From positions 27,313,446 to 27,377,445 of the forward strand of contig NC_092640.1 in NCBI RefSeq assembly GCF_039555335.1: a stretch of DNA of 64,000 nucleotides. Reading direction: 5' to 3'. Source of the DNA: Amphiura filiformis (Eukaryota; Echinodermata; Ophiuroidea; Amphilepidida; Amphiuridae). The notes beneath the pieces were generated by a model. It searched no databases. It was not told where the DNA came from and worked only from the letters and a program-made list of their open reading frames with translations. The translations under genes and the position numbers were made by a program. This document shows positions 23,501 through 34,389 of this stretch, piece by piece; position 1 is the first letter of the stretch, and every line of letters begins with the position of its first letter.

Positions 23501-26500
23501 GTAACCCAGTTTGAACAAGCCAGTGCACCGGTTGTGACTAACCCTCCAATGAAGGCTTGCCATCGACAACTAACATAGGCACTTATAACACTAGATATCA
23601 AACCTAGAAATAAAACCAAACACAAAAATGACGTTACTATTTGGAGTAATTCCGTGATTTAATACCAGAAACCCTTAAAATTTTAAGAGAACATTTAAGG
23701 CTACTGAAAGCTTATGCTAAGTTTTCTCTAAAAGTCCTAAACAAATGGCCTCGTAATTACAGCTAGGGTAAAGTTCCAAAACAATGGAAACAAAGCAATA
23801 GTTGTGCTTATTCCTAAGCAACTGCCCCCCCCCCCACCCCACTATTGAAAAACTGAGACCAGTGTCACTCATCTATGTTTTTGCTCAAGTTGCTGAAGAT
23901 TTAGTTTCGGGGTGGGTCCTTGATGATATTAAGCATAAAATTGATGAACGGCAAAGGTGTCTCAACATCAAATTACCTTGTTAGCCTTCTTCACCATCTA
24001 CATCGAGGCGCAGAAGGAAGTCACAATGTTGGAACGGTGGTCCTAACGGATGTTTCTAAAGCGTTTAACTTGGTCGATCATACCATCCTTGTTGATAAGA
24101 TAATCCGCTTAGGAGTCCATGGGTCCATCGTTCCATGGATTTGTGATTTCTTCACGATAGGCAGCAATGTGTTCGCTTTAATGACACTCTTTCAAACTAT
24201 GTTCCACTTCAAGGAAGAGTACCTCAGGGCACGGATCTCGGCCCCATTGGTTTTCAGATTATCATAAACGATGCTGCTCAATATTCCACTTCTAGTTGTT
24301 GGAAATACGTGGCTGACCTGACATTCGCTGAGAATGTAAATGAATCACAACCCTCCAGCTTTTTACAATCTGATCTTGATCAGTTTACTGAGTGGTTCAA
24401 GGGTAATTTGCTCAAATTAAATCCCTCCAAATGTCAGACCCTCCAAGTTTGCTTCAGTAAAAATAAACCCCAGGCTGGCGACTCGCGAATCGTGCAGAAC
24501 TACTGTCGTACGTCACGGAAGCTAAGGTCCTTGGAATTTATCTTCGGGACAACCTCAAGTGGGACATCCAGGTTAATAACATGCTTTAAAAAGCCAATAA
24601 GAGGTTGTTTATGCTAAGGTCACTCAAGATGTTTGGCTTTGATAGTGAAGAGCTGAGTGTCGTTTACAGTGGTTTAATATGTTAGATAGATTCTTGAGAA
24701 TGGGTGTTGTATGGCATTCTAGCATTTCTGTTAAGCAAGCCAAAGATCTTGAGTCTATTCAAAATAGAGCCGGTAGAACAATCATTGGAGGAGATTACAG
24801 TTCATATCACAATGCTGCAGGGGCGGATTTGGGGGGGAGCCGGCGCGCACCCCTCTATTGTTTGACAAGCAAAGGGCGCCGGTAACTTAAAAATACAAAA
24901 ATTGTAAGAAATTAAAAAAAAAAAAGAACCAATTTGGCCATGAACAGCAAGCAATGGGCCAAAACCGTTTAGTTTTCGAGGGGGTAACCCCTTTAACATG
25001 TTTAACACATTTTTTTCGTCGTCGACCAAAAGGCGCCCCCTTTATCAAAAATTCCTGGATCCGACCCTGTGCTGTGCTTAGCTGTAAACTTGACTCCATG
25101 TCTGAAAGGAGGGTGGAACACTGTCGTAGGTTTGCTGAAGGGCTGCCTAAAATGAACGTACACAGTCGTTAATCCCTCCTACCAGACTTTGAGAGGCATG
25201 GTTGCAATTTGCGTAACTCCCACAATTTTTCCCAATTCCGTGCCAGGACCGAGTCACCGAGCGCTTTCGGCTGAGTCCTATCCCATATTTTGTTGATCTT
25301 TTAAACAAGTAATCTCCTCTTGGGATTGTTCTCCAGTGCCATGAATGCTGTTTTTATGGTATGATGCAGCTGTTATAACTTTTTTTTATATTTATATTGT
25401 CTATATAATTGTTTTGAAATTAAGTATATTTTGATATATTTGGTCAAGGTTGATAATTTGTATGCAATTTGTTTTTGATGTCTTTTAAATTTCTTTAAGT
25501 GTTCAATCTTTTTAATGTTTTAATATGTATAATTGCTTTTGTAATTTTACATGTAATTTGGACATTTGGCCACGAAAATACCGATAATAATAATGAAAAC
25601 AATACCGATAATAAGAAATTAATATATGTTTGTTATTATTGTGCTGCGTTTTGTGAGGTGCACCGGTGTGGCCTCCAGGAGCTATATACTAGTATATTGG
25701 TGGGACTCTCATGCACAGTATGTATGTACTCACTTATCAACCTCCATGTTGGGAGGTGGTTTGTACATTTTGTGTATGATATGATATGCAAGGAGTACTG
25801 ACTGGATGGTCTACTGGCTTGTCGATTGACCCCGCATCCATATATTTTTTTATTACTGTGTATTGGTACGGTGCAATTCTAATTCTGTGCTAGTGTGTTC
25901 TTTAAATTAATTATGTATTCTATTATATTGCATTTCACAGCTGGTCTGGTTCTTAAATTATATTTTATTATGCTTGATGACGTACATAATGTGTAGTATT
26001 TTTAAGCCTATTCAAATTGTATACTGAATTTGTTGTATTTTGATGTAATAATTTTGTGATTATAATAAATTTTTCCTTTTCTTATTGTAAAGCTCATTGA
26101 GGAATCTGCGATTCACAATGCGCTATAGACGAATCCAACGAGCCAAGTCATGGTCGGGATTTGGTCGGACATCTTTGGGTAGCCGCTAGCACCAACCTGG
26201 TGTTTTGAGCGTCCAATTGTGCAAATAAAAGCCGCCTAACACCTAGAGAAGATGAAATGACGAGGAGGGTTAATAGAATAATAGCTAATAATATATATAA
26301 TGGAGATAATTCCGCAGGTAATCCCGTCGCATCTATTCATACAAGACATACATAGTCCTTTTGTTTGCAAGTACATCAATGCATATATACCGCGTGTAGT
26401 TAATCCGATTATTATGTCACTTCAACAGCAAATAGACCAGCTGTGTGTTTTGTCGAAGGGAGCTGTACTGTGTTGTAAACTTTAATCTTTCTTTTGTCTA

Positions 26501-26660
26501 CCTGTGTTTTCGCGGAAGGTGTAAAACGGGTGATGGAATGCAGTTTAAAATTTCCGCCAAGGCCGAATCATTTCACATTTTGAGAGCATTGTAGCCGACG
26601 GCTACCCAACTAAAGGCTGCTAGTCAGGTGTAGGAATGCGTGAATTTGGATTCCTAATGC

Positions 26661-26736
<76 letters not shown>

Positions 26737-27451
26737 GTTTTGAAATTAAGTATATTTTGATATATTTGGTCAAGGTTGATAATTTGTATGCAATTTGTTT
26801 TTGATGTCTTTTAAATTTCTTTAAGTGTTCAATCTTTTTTATGTTTTAATATGTATAATTGCTTTTGTAATTTTACATGTAATTTGGACATTTGGCCACG
26901 ATATGTGATTAATAAAATACCGATAATAATAATGAAAACAATACAATGTTTGTTATTATTGTGCTGTGTTTTGTGAGGTGCACCGGTGTGACCTCCAGGA
27001 GCTATATACTAGTATATTGGTGGGACTCTCATGCACAGTATGTATGTACTCACTTATCAACCTCCATGTTGGGAGGTGGTTTGTACATTTTGTGTATGCT
27101 ATGATATGCAAGGAGTACCGACTGGATGGTCTACTGGCTTGTCGATTGACCCCGCATCCATATATTTTTTATTACTGTGTATTGGTACGGTGCAATTCTA
27201 ATTCTGTGCTAGTGTGTTCTTAAAATTAATTATGTATTCTATTATATTGCATTTCACAGCTGGTCTGGTTCTTAAATTATATTTTATTATGCTTGATGAC
27301 GTACATAATGTGTAGTATTTTTAAGCCTATTCAAATTGTATACTGAATTTGTTGTATTTTGATGTAATAATTTTGTGATTATAATAAATTTTTCCTTTTC
27401 TTATTGTAAAGCTCATTGAGGAATCTGCGATTCACAATGCGCTATAATTGC

Positions 27452-27531
<80 letters not shown>

Positions 27532-28510
27532 GGTGTTAACTGTATTCATATTTTTTACATGATCCTAGCATCATCTTTTTATGACATTTTTCAGTATCCA
27601 CGAAAAAAGCCGATTCCAAAAATTTCAGTTGATTCCGATTTTGCGTTTGCGAGTTATGCATGATTATGTGTATTACACTGCTCCCTAGGCCACTGTTGTA
27701 TACCACAACGAAATTCAAATTTGACGATATTTTTTCTAAACGAACTGATCAGCAAGAAATTTTTGGTAAATAAACATTATGTAGCCAGAGGTTTCCAGTG
27801 GTATAAAAATCTCAATTTAGTAAGTAGGGGGATGAGGCTGTGGATCACAAAATGCCCCTTTAAGTGGATCAAGTAGGATTTTGTTTTATTCCGTGTTTAG
27901 AAAATATATGTCATAAGCTTTAAAATGACATATCATTTGACTTCAAACGATATCCAGAAGCGGGGTTATGGTGTGTTGAACTCTGTTCCTTCAACAAAAT
28001 GGTACCTTTTTCAGTTCTATACATGTATCTCTTTTTCCACATTGCTGGTAATAAAATCAAACGGTCATAATTGGTGGTCATTTCAAATCACCCCCAATGT
28101 CCTCTCATTATTAATTGTTGGTAATACAAAATACAATGCTTTGTAACCCACCACTTGAACAGGATTAAGCCAAAGCAAACAAAGACGACAGTTATTTAAG
28201 GTGTTCAAATGAATACTTGTCGCTCCAAATTGAGGTACCGATGAATACGACCTTCACGCACATATTACACACTGTAACTCAGAATACAATTTGCCGACTT
28301 TTACGGGCACATGTACATACCGGCTAAACCAAATCCTGCTATTGAAATAGAACTACACCATCCAATCATCTGTGCGCTGGCATTTAAATCTTCTTGCCAA
28401 TCAACGAAGAAAACACTGGTGCTCTGAAGAAAACCAAAACTTAAAACACTTGTACCAAATACACCAATGACAACCACCCAACTCCACCCTGTATCTATTG
28501 AAGATTCCAT
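19100..28510 (-). CDS. SLC16 monocarboxylate transporter-like, five exons
   Basis: Exons on the minus strand: 28321-28510, 23463-23603, 22709-22939, 21838-22377, 19100-19269. All junctions are phase 1 and the sum is 1272 nt, giving 423 residues. The ATG at 28510 is used because the frame upstream has no other ATG. The start region GWSWVVVIGVFGTSVLSFG matches the SLC16 signature DGGWGW of TM1. TM5 signature: FYFNKKLGLANGLGFCGAG. TM8 carries GAIGRLGHGPILDKK. The last exon (GYLYDTTGDYGMAFYISGG, ending RDGYDAQELG) was found by hand. The family are 12-helix major-facilitator carriers of lactate, ketone bodies or other small solutes; the substrate is unknown. The exon 3/4 junction is the weakest: the 331-bp gap is almost all SINE, its acceptor (GAAGCAAG) lacks a pyrimidine tract, and vertebrate SLC16 genes often have one large exon here. 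Confidence 0.85.
19977..20119. repeat. Perfect 64-bp hairpin
   Basis: Bases 19977-20040 are the exact reverse complement of 20056-20119, with a 15-base GC-rich loop. The outer sequence continues as a second pair of arms: 19944-19975 against 20194-20225, containing ACAACGTAATTATG. Confidence 0.9.
20504..20597 (+). repeat. (CTTT)n microsatellite
   Basis: About 94 bases of CTTT units with a few interruptions. Confidence 0.95.
22375..22690 (+). mobile_element. SINE splitting the transporter coding sequence
   Basis: It shares the head (GGACTCATAATC, B box GGGTTCGAGTCCC), CACCCAGGTG box, CGGCGGAATAAATGTAAAGC and GCGCTATATAAAT tail with the SINE at 17460. It is antisense to the transporter. TTTTCTT at 22367-22373 and 22691-22697 may be its target-site duplication; both lie in or beside transporter coding sequence. 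See the transporter entry for the junction. Confidence 0.85.
23740..25170 (+). mobile_element. Degenerate LINE (CR1/L2-like) in transporter intron 1
   Basis: Reverse-transcriptase pieces in changing frames: KLRPVSLIYVFAQVAEDLV, VLTDVSKAFNLVDHTILVDK, LTFAENVNES…LDQFTEWFKGNLLKLNPSKC and the C-terminal AKDLESIQNRAGRTIIGGD and ERRVEHCRRFAEGL. About 24822-25065 is a foreign insert beginning GGGGCGGATTTGG. There is no intact frame. Confidence 0.8.
25408..26126 (+). repeat. LINE 3'-end unit, first copy
   Basis: Nearly identical to 26732-27446: GTTTTGAAATTAAGTATATT at the start, GTGAGGTGCACCGGTGTG inside, and CACAATGCGCTATA at the end. It directly follows the degraded LINE and is probably its 3' UTR. 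The open frame at 25499-25801 is conserved between the copies only because the DNA is. Confidence 0.85.
26663..26736 (+). repeat. (ATT)n microsatellite
   Basis: About 74 bases of ATT units, immediately before the second LINE 3'-end unit. Confidence 0.95.
26732..27446 (+). repeat. LINE 3'-end unit, second copy
   Basis: Direct repeat of 25408-26126, differing by a few substitutions and small indels. It is followed by an (ATT)n tail. Confidence 0.85.
27453..27530 (+). repeat. (ATT)n microsatellite, LINE tail
   Basis: About 78 bases of ATT units after the GCGCTATAAT end of the preceding LINE unit. The open frame reading poly-leucine across it is an artefact. Confidence 0.95.
27555..27850. repeat. 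Dispersed repeat R3, copy 2 (empty site)
   Basis: Collinear with 1720-1835 joined to 2018-2155, and has a single TTA where that copy carries the MITE. Confidence 0.75.
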
Positions 28511-29890
28511 GTTGTTGCACAATGCTCCAGTATGCAGTAGTCATCTGATATCTGCGTAACCGTAGCAATAATGTGTACACTCAGAAAGCTAAGCGCTCGT
28601 TATCATAGTGCAAACCCAGATGAGCAATGGTTTTTGTGTCAGTTCCTGCAGAACTGACACCTTCTAGTACAGGTTTGACGATCACGTGACAATTCGAATC
28701 ATCATATCGAAATATCACGTGGGTAAAATATCAATATCGATATCAATACTATTCGTCAATACAGCCCCAAACCAATTCGCCCACATGCTAATTCGAACCC
28801 TGTATATTGATGTACAAAAAAAGTTGGCCAAATTTAACTATTTCGTGATTTTCTCCATAACCGTTGTTTTTACACCAAATCTGTATATTTAGATGCCTTG
28901 ATGTCTTGCATTCGGTCACAAACCAATTCGTTGTACTTTGTGCACTTAACCCTCTATCTTTTAAACCAAATATCCTAAAGAGTCGTGTGATATGTCGAAC
29001 TTTTCCTCTGGTCATAAAGAACAAAAAAGTCAGCGTTCGCGTATCTGTACGTAGCCGCAGTTATTGTGGCCCTCACAACACGGGCTTCCGGTGAGCTGCC
29101 GGTCCTAGGAAATGGAATATTACTGATAAATATATAAAGATGGCAAAATCAGTAAACCAGTTTAAGTTACAAATAAAGAAAAGTCTAATAAAAAATTACA
29201 TCTAATATTTAGGCATTATTTAGTGACCTCACCCATCCCCACCCATCTCCACCCCAACTATCAATTTCTTCTGTGAACTGTAGAATGTCTATATGAAATG
29301 TTATAAATATTTATATTGGTTCTTTCTTTGCATGTTCTTCTCCAGCTTCTTTCTTTTTTCTTTTATTTGTTAGCTTTGTGTAATTGTATGTTGTAACTTA
29401 AGGCAGTGTAAGTTAGTAAGGGGTGCTCGCTTCAGGCCTTTTGAGCATCTCCTCATTCAAATATTGTGTCTTTTATATATATTTTGTATGTCGATTTGAA
29501 TGAAAATAAAATGATGATGTATGATGATGATGATGTACATCATTTCCTACATAGTCGTGAGATATGTCAAACTTTTCCCTTGGTCATAAGGAACAAAAAA
29601 CAAAGTCAGTGGTCGCATATCTGTAGGATCATTGGTTAATAAGATATAGTCACTTTTTTAAAATAATTTTTAACCAAATATCTTAGAGAGTCGTGCCATA
29701 TGTCAAAAAGGAACAGAAAACTCAGTGGTCGCATGTCTGTAGGATCATCGGTTAATGAGATATAGTCACTTTTTTGTACGTTGTGCACTTAACCCCCTTG
29801 TTTTTTACTTCTGGATATCGTTTGGAGTCAAATGATTTTTCATTTTAAAGCTTATGATATATTTTCTAAACAGGAAATAAAACAAAATTG
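27876..29890. repeat. Inverted arms with internal tandem repeats
   Basis: About 27876-27965 is the inverse of about 29805-29890 (shared: TTTAAAGCTTATGA/TCATAAGCTTTAAA, GATATCCAGAAG). Inside, a unit of about 125 bp (AACCAAATATC…AGTCGTG…ATATGTC…GGTCGCAT…CTGTAGG) occurs about 28960-29060, 29545-29680 and 29673-29785. The left arm lies within transporter intron 1, and the transporter start and first exon lie between the arms. Confidence 0.65.
29330..29535 (+). mobile_element. LINE 3' end with ATG-repeat tail
   Basis: A 3'-UTR-like sequence ending GAATGAAAATAAAATGATGATG followed by ATGATG repeats, a typical CR1/L2-type end. No coding part is attached. Confidence 0.6.
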
Positions 29891-31055
29891 ACCGCCAGCC
29901 GACTTTACAGCTGTTTCGTGATGGACGGTCACATATATTCATTAACATATTAAATCGTTTATCCCTTTGGTCAATATCGAATTGGTTTGTGGCTGACTTA
30001 GCTTGGGGCCAATGCATGAATTGGCATATGGCCAAGTCAACTGTGGACGAATTGGTTTGGGCCGAATCGACCTGCTTCCATGCTGATACCAGGAAATGGC
30101 GAAAAATTACGTACTTTTACAAGGCAAAAAGCAACTTGTTGACATGGTGCCTCCGCTAAAGAAAGTTTCCTACTATAAAGACCTAACTTTTGAGATGGTT
30201 TGTACGGTTTGAAGGTGCAAAATTAACAATAAGCTTAAAATAAGGCGCCGTTACCGCCGGGCCAGTCATCATCAACGACTTTGACAGATGACGTCAGACG
30301 CAATCTCTGTCTTGATAATATCGACATTGACTAATATATAGAGCACGTAGTGTGATGGACTGGAAACTTCACGCATCGATCTGGGGACAGCTTTCAAACA
30401 TACATCTTGATAGTAATACGCTGTTTTACTTAGCCTATATCTGGTGGCAGCAGCATTTTTCTACAGTCACGTGATAATGGCACCGGCGGATAATACACGG
30501 GGGAAGCTTTTTCAGCTTTTTGTATTTTATCTGTACTTGGAGCTGGTGGGGGAGAGAAAGCATAAAATACATTCAGGAAAAAATACAACTCGAACCAAAG
30601 ATCAAGGCTCCATTTCAAATTTAACCCTAAAAAATCACTCATTTTTGAAGCTTTTTGAAACCAGACGTTGTTCGAATTTGCGCCTCTGAAATAAAATATT
30701 GGGATTTTTTCTCAGATTCCTTCATGTAGACACTTGCCAGAAGCAAATGAGCTGAAAACGGGCGAATTTTGACAATTATCTTTAGAAATAAAGCCGCAAC
30801 AAGCTCAAATAAGCGGTGGACTATTATAACCGAATTTCACTGGTACATAAATCGTGGAGTGATTTGGTGGTGCGCCCTCTGAAAAGATTTGAAGAATAGA
30901 AGGCTGACGTTGCGCCAAAACATGTGGGCCTATTTAATGATATATGAACTACCACTAAATGTTCTTGTCAGTGCTACAGTGCAAAACTTCTCTTTAACAT
31001 TACATTCAAATAATAATTACATTGTAAATTGGAACTGACACCAATTTTTTTCAGG
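29891..31055. other. Gene-free stretch
   Basis: No gene recognised. About 30025-30052 resembles the inverse of 28762-28785 (CCAAACCAATTCG), suggesting further fold-back structure. Confidence 0.45.
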
Positions 31056-31330
31056 AATTCTTGTTTGGGTTGTGGTGAGCAGCGCTGGTTTCGGATTAGG
31101 GTGTATAGGTGCGCCATGGCTACACCACTTCTTCATTTATGAAGAAGTTCCCTATTTGATCGAGAGACATTTTCGAGAGAATAAAATAATTACATGTTTA
31201 ATTCGCTGGCAGATCCGCCATGAGCTGTTATGGCGTGTGGTGGCGAACTCAACGACATGTAATCGTGAGTGCGCTAGGACGAATCCGAACGGTGTGCACT
31301 GGTTCGAATCAAAACGGTTCTGACCTTTTC
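31056..31330 (+). other. Possible isolated exon, weakly transporter-like
   Basis: After a good acceptor (CCAATTTTTTTCAG) an open frame reads GILVWVVVSSAGFGLGCIG…EVPYLIERHFRENK. The glycine-rich hydrophobic part followed by a charged stretch resembles a membrane-transporter segment, possibly SLC16-like, but no neighbouring exon supports it. From about 31200 the sequence turns into a tRNA-like SINE relic. Confidence 0.2.
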
Positions 31331-31369
31331 TCTCCTTTATGTGCCAGTCACTATAATATTTATTAATAA

Positions 31370-31480
31370 TAGTTATTTATTATATATTTTCTCATGCACG
31401 TATCCGTAACTGCGATCCTTGCATTTAATATTTAATGCCTCACATTGACTGATGTCCTGCTAGGACACAGTAGATAGGCC
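31370..31480. repeat. Short dispersed repeat, copy 1
   Basis: Matches 61640-61750: TTATTATATATTTTCTCA, CGCATTTAATATTTAATG-like text and CATTGACTGATGTC…GACACAG. Confidence 0.75.
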
Positions 31481-31659
31481 ACCCTAGCACTTGTTCAGTG
31501 CCTAGTATATACCACTATAATGGACCACAACCCCTCTCTGATATTACAAAATCCACCAGTCCTGGCGCGCCTCGCTGGCCGCTTCGCGCGCACCCCCCTC
31601 TCGAGGAACTAGATCTAGTTCTAGGCCACCCCTCTCATTATAATAAATAAAATGCTAAA

Positions 31660-33660
31660 GTTTCCATAATGATAGCTACATTCGGGCGTTTCAAGTTACA
31701 CTCTCAGAACATTGGATAAAAAATGAATGGGCAGAAAACAGTTGGTTAAAAAATGCCCAACAATGGTTATGATTAAGAAGTTGGGCAAAATACAGTTTAA
31801 TACATGGTTGGTCAAACCTGTCTATATGGTCACCATGATCACATGGTGTTCCTTTTCGAACTGTGATTGGTCATTGTGTTGGGCAAAAATGCATTTCAGA
31901 AAACAAGATGGCCGATATGAGTGGCTTGCTGCAAAGCTGTGGATCGGGGTCTTCAAGATCTGTTGGAGACATTTGAAGGTAGGAAATTATATTATAAAGT
32001 ATATCATTTCATCGGGGTATAACACTTAGTTTAAGTGTGTGCAAGGCAAGACTGTGAGCAAGACTTGTGATGGTATCGACGTCGATAAAGCATCGTAAGC
32101 TTGCTCACAGCTTGGTTGTGCACACACTTAAACTAAGTGTTATACCGATAAAATGTTTATAATATAATTTCCTACCTTAAATGTCTCCAATTGGTTAAAA
32201 TATGAACAATGAAATGAACTTCCCATTCATAGTGTTTAACCAACTATTGGTTATATTTTGCCCAACATGCTTTGCCCAAATGGTTGGTTACCGTAATGTT
32301 AACCAGTAGTTGGTCAATGTTTTTAACCAACCTGTGGTTATGTTGTTAACCAACCCAGGTTGGTTAACAATATAACCAACTGTTGGGCTGTTCACCTGTA
32401 AATACATGGTTGGTTAAAATTTTAACCAATTTGGTTAAAATTGTTAACCAATGTTCTGAGAGTGTATGAGTTTCAGTATTGGTTTTGGTTTTGGAGACGT
32501 GGTTTCCTATTATCCTGCTTAAGCTCTTGGCCGACGTCATTATCGATATCTTTGTTTGTACCCTTTTTAGAAACTTAAAACGCACAATCGCCTGGTTTGA
32601 AAGTTACTTGATCTAAGTATACAAAAGAAATGTTTAAATTTCACAGTGCAATATTCACGAGCAGAGAAATATCAAGCTACATTTAAAAGCGTGGTTTAAG
32701 AAATCCAATAAGCCTAGACTGATTTCCCTGTGAAAAAGTATAGACCATCGAAATATTTGCTCTCGAGATTACAAAAGAATACACAGTCAAGTGTCTGTTC
32801 ATATGCATATCGCATACACGAGGATCGATTGAAGATTGAAGATATATTTCTTCAAAATATAGACTACTTGACTTTTATTCAAGTTATTTATTGCTCGAAA
32901 GAAATGAGAAGAGAGAGAGAGGGGAAGAGAGGATGTGTGGGGCTGAGACGAAAATAAGTGTGTGTGTGTGTGGGGCGGGGGCAAAGGGAGGGGAAGAGGG
33001 AAGGGAAGGAAGGGGAGAGTCGAGCTCAATAATGTGTAGGATAAGCGATTGGGAGAAGAAGACACTGGGAAGGGAAGGAGCCCGGGGAGGAGAAAGAGTA
33101 AGAGGAGGTAATATAGATGAGTGGAGAAGGGAGCATAGGTAAGAGGTATGTAGTGGTTTCCGGGGACAGTAAACTAATTCATAATAAAGTCATCTCCATC
33201 ATCATGCCTCGCTTATTTGTCATACTAGCTACAAACAAACAAACAAACCAAAATTTTATGACGCTTATATTTCTAGCACCCATGTCTCATGTTTACGCGT
33301 AATTCATATCCGATCCATATATTTGTCTGCATTCAATTTAAGCGCAAAGGTGGATATGTATCTGACAATAAGCTTAGTGCTGGCAAAAGGTTATTCTATA
33401 CTTCCGGAAAATTGAATTCATTAGTTTATCATTGAGCGAAAAGCGGTTGAAATGAAAAATGAGGTAGTGCCGCTTTTCCCAACGCAACAAAAAGCGCTCT
33501 ACCTCATTGGGTGAAAACTAATCCTTGTCGCTCAGTGATGACGTATAAATTCAGCTTTAGATGTTATGATTGTAGACAAGTTCTACCCCTCTTTTTAATC
33601 CCCGATTTTTGGTTTCTGAACAAAAGAGAAACTAAAACTTAGAACTTGAGGGATTGATTA
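31660..33660 (+). repeat. Dispersed repeat R1, copy 2, with nested MITE
   Basis: Shortest R1 copy once 31699-32464 is removed. The flanks CGGGCGTTTCAAGTTA and TATGAGTTTCAGTATTGG join to match 45640-45670 in copy 3. Its end (TTTTTAATCCCCGATTTTTG…) lies near 33590-33660. Purine-rich low-complexity sequence occupies about 32900-33110. Confidence 0.75.
31699..32464. mobile_element. CACTCTCAGAACATTGG MITE, copy A
   Basis: A 766-bp element with 17-bp inverted ends CACTCTCAGAACATTGG and TA on both sides (31697-31698 and 32465-32466). The body is rich in TTGGTTAAC-type motifs. A central hairpin (about 31977-32184) contains ACACTTAGTTTAAGTGTGTG and its inverse. TA duplication suggests Tc1/mariner-type transposition. 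Confidence 0.85.
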
Positions 33661-34389
33661 AGAAGAACTCCAGGGAAGGAAAATCAATTCTTCCTATTGC
33701 ACTACATGTACATAGAAACCACTTGAAATCACTGCACTTTACTTGCGTTGGCGACTGGATGATATCAGCCGGCCATGTGAACCAGGGTGTGACAACTGAC
33801 CTCATTATTGTGTATATTCCCGTAGCCTTTTAGAACCGCCGGAAACCGCCCAGAATCGGCCGGCGGTCAACCGACGGCAGAGTTTTGATTTGATCCCTAA
33901 GTGTTCCGGATACAACATCTATAACCTTATACAGCTGATAGATAAACTTATGGTTATTTCATCACTGAGATCGCCAAGAAGGTCCACAACGTACGTTCAT
34001 CGGCGCGATGTCTCCTAAAAAGTCGCCTGAAATTGTCATAGGCCTAAAGGTTCGGTTCCTCCTTTTTTATTATTGCGAAGTGTTTTAAGGTGCCTTTGTG
34101 GTGGCTTCAAGGTTCACCTGTCTAATACATTTACAGATATTTTAAATTACGAATGGTATAAACTACAGAATTATATATATAACAAAAAGGCCTGGTGTCA
34201 GCAACAGCCGAACTTATATAGCACCCTCTATACCTGCACCATTGTATCAAGATATTAGGGACTGTCTGCCTTTCGTTTATCGGAGGAAGGTGGTCAGTCC
34301 CACATCAGTTTATCAAAAATAGTGGGGTCATATAATTATGTAAGAGCTTGGCCTTTTTGTGCTTTACCCTCGCATTTTGTCCCAATAAA
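33661..34389. other. Gene-free stretch
   Basis: No coding region, RNA gene or clear repeat seen. Confidence 0.45.

Noticed and set aside
23116..23514. 132-codon plus-strand frame
   Set aside because: Runs antisense across transporter exon 2; no motif of its own.
25499..25801. 100-codon frame, repeated at 26966-27223
   Set aside because: Conserved only because the DNA is duplicated; it lies in a LINE 3' region and lacks known motifs.
27448..27663. Poly-leucine protein
   Set aside because: Translation of the (ATT)n microsatellite.
29545..29785. CRISPR-like spaced repeats
   Set aside because: Units of about 125 bp without regular short spacers in an animal genome; ordinary tandem repeat.
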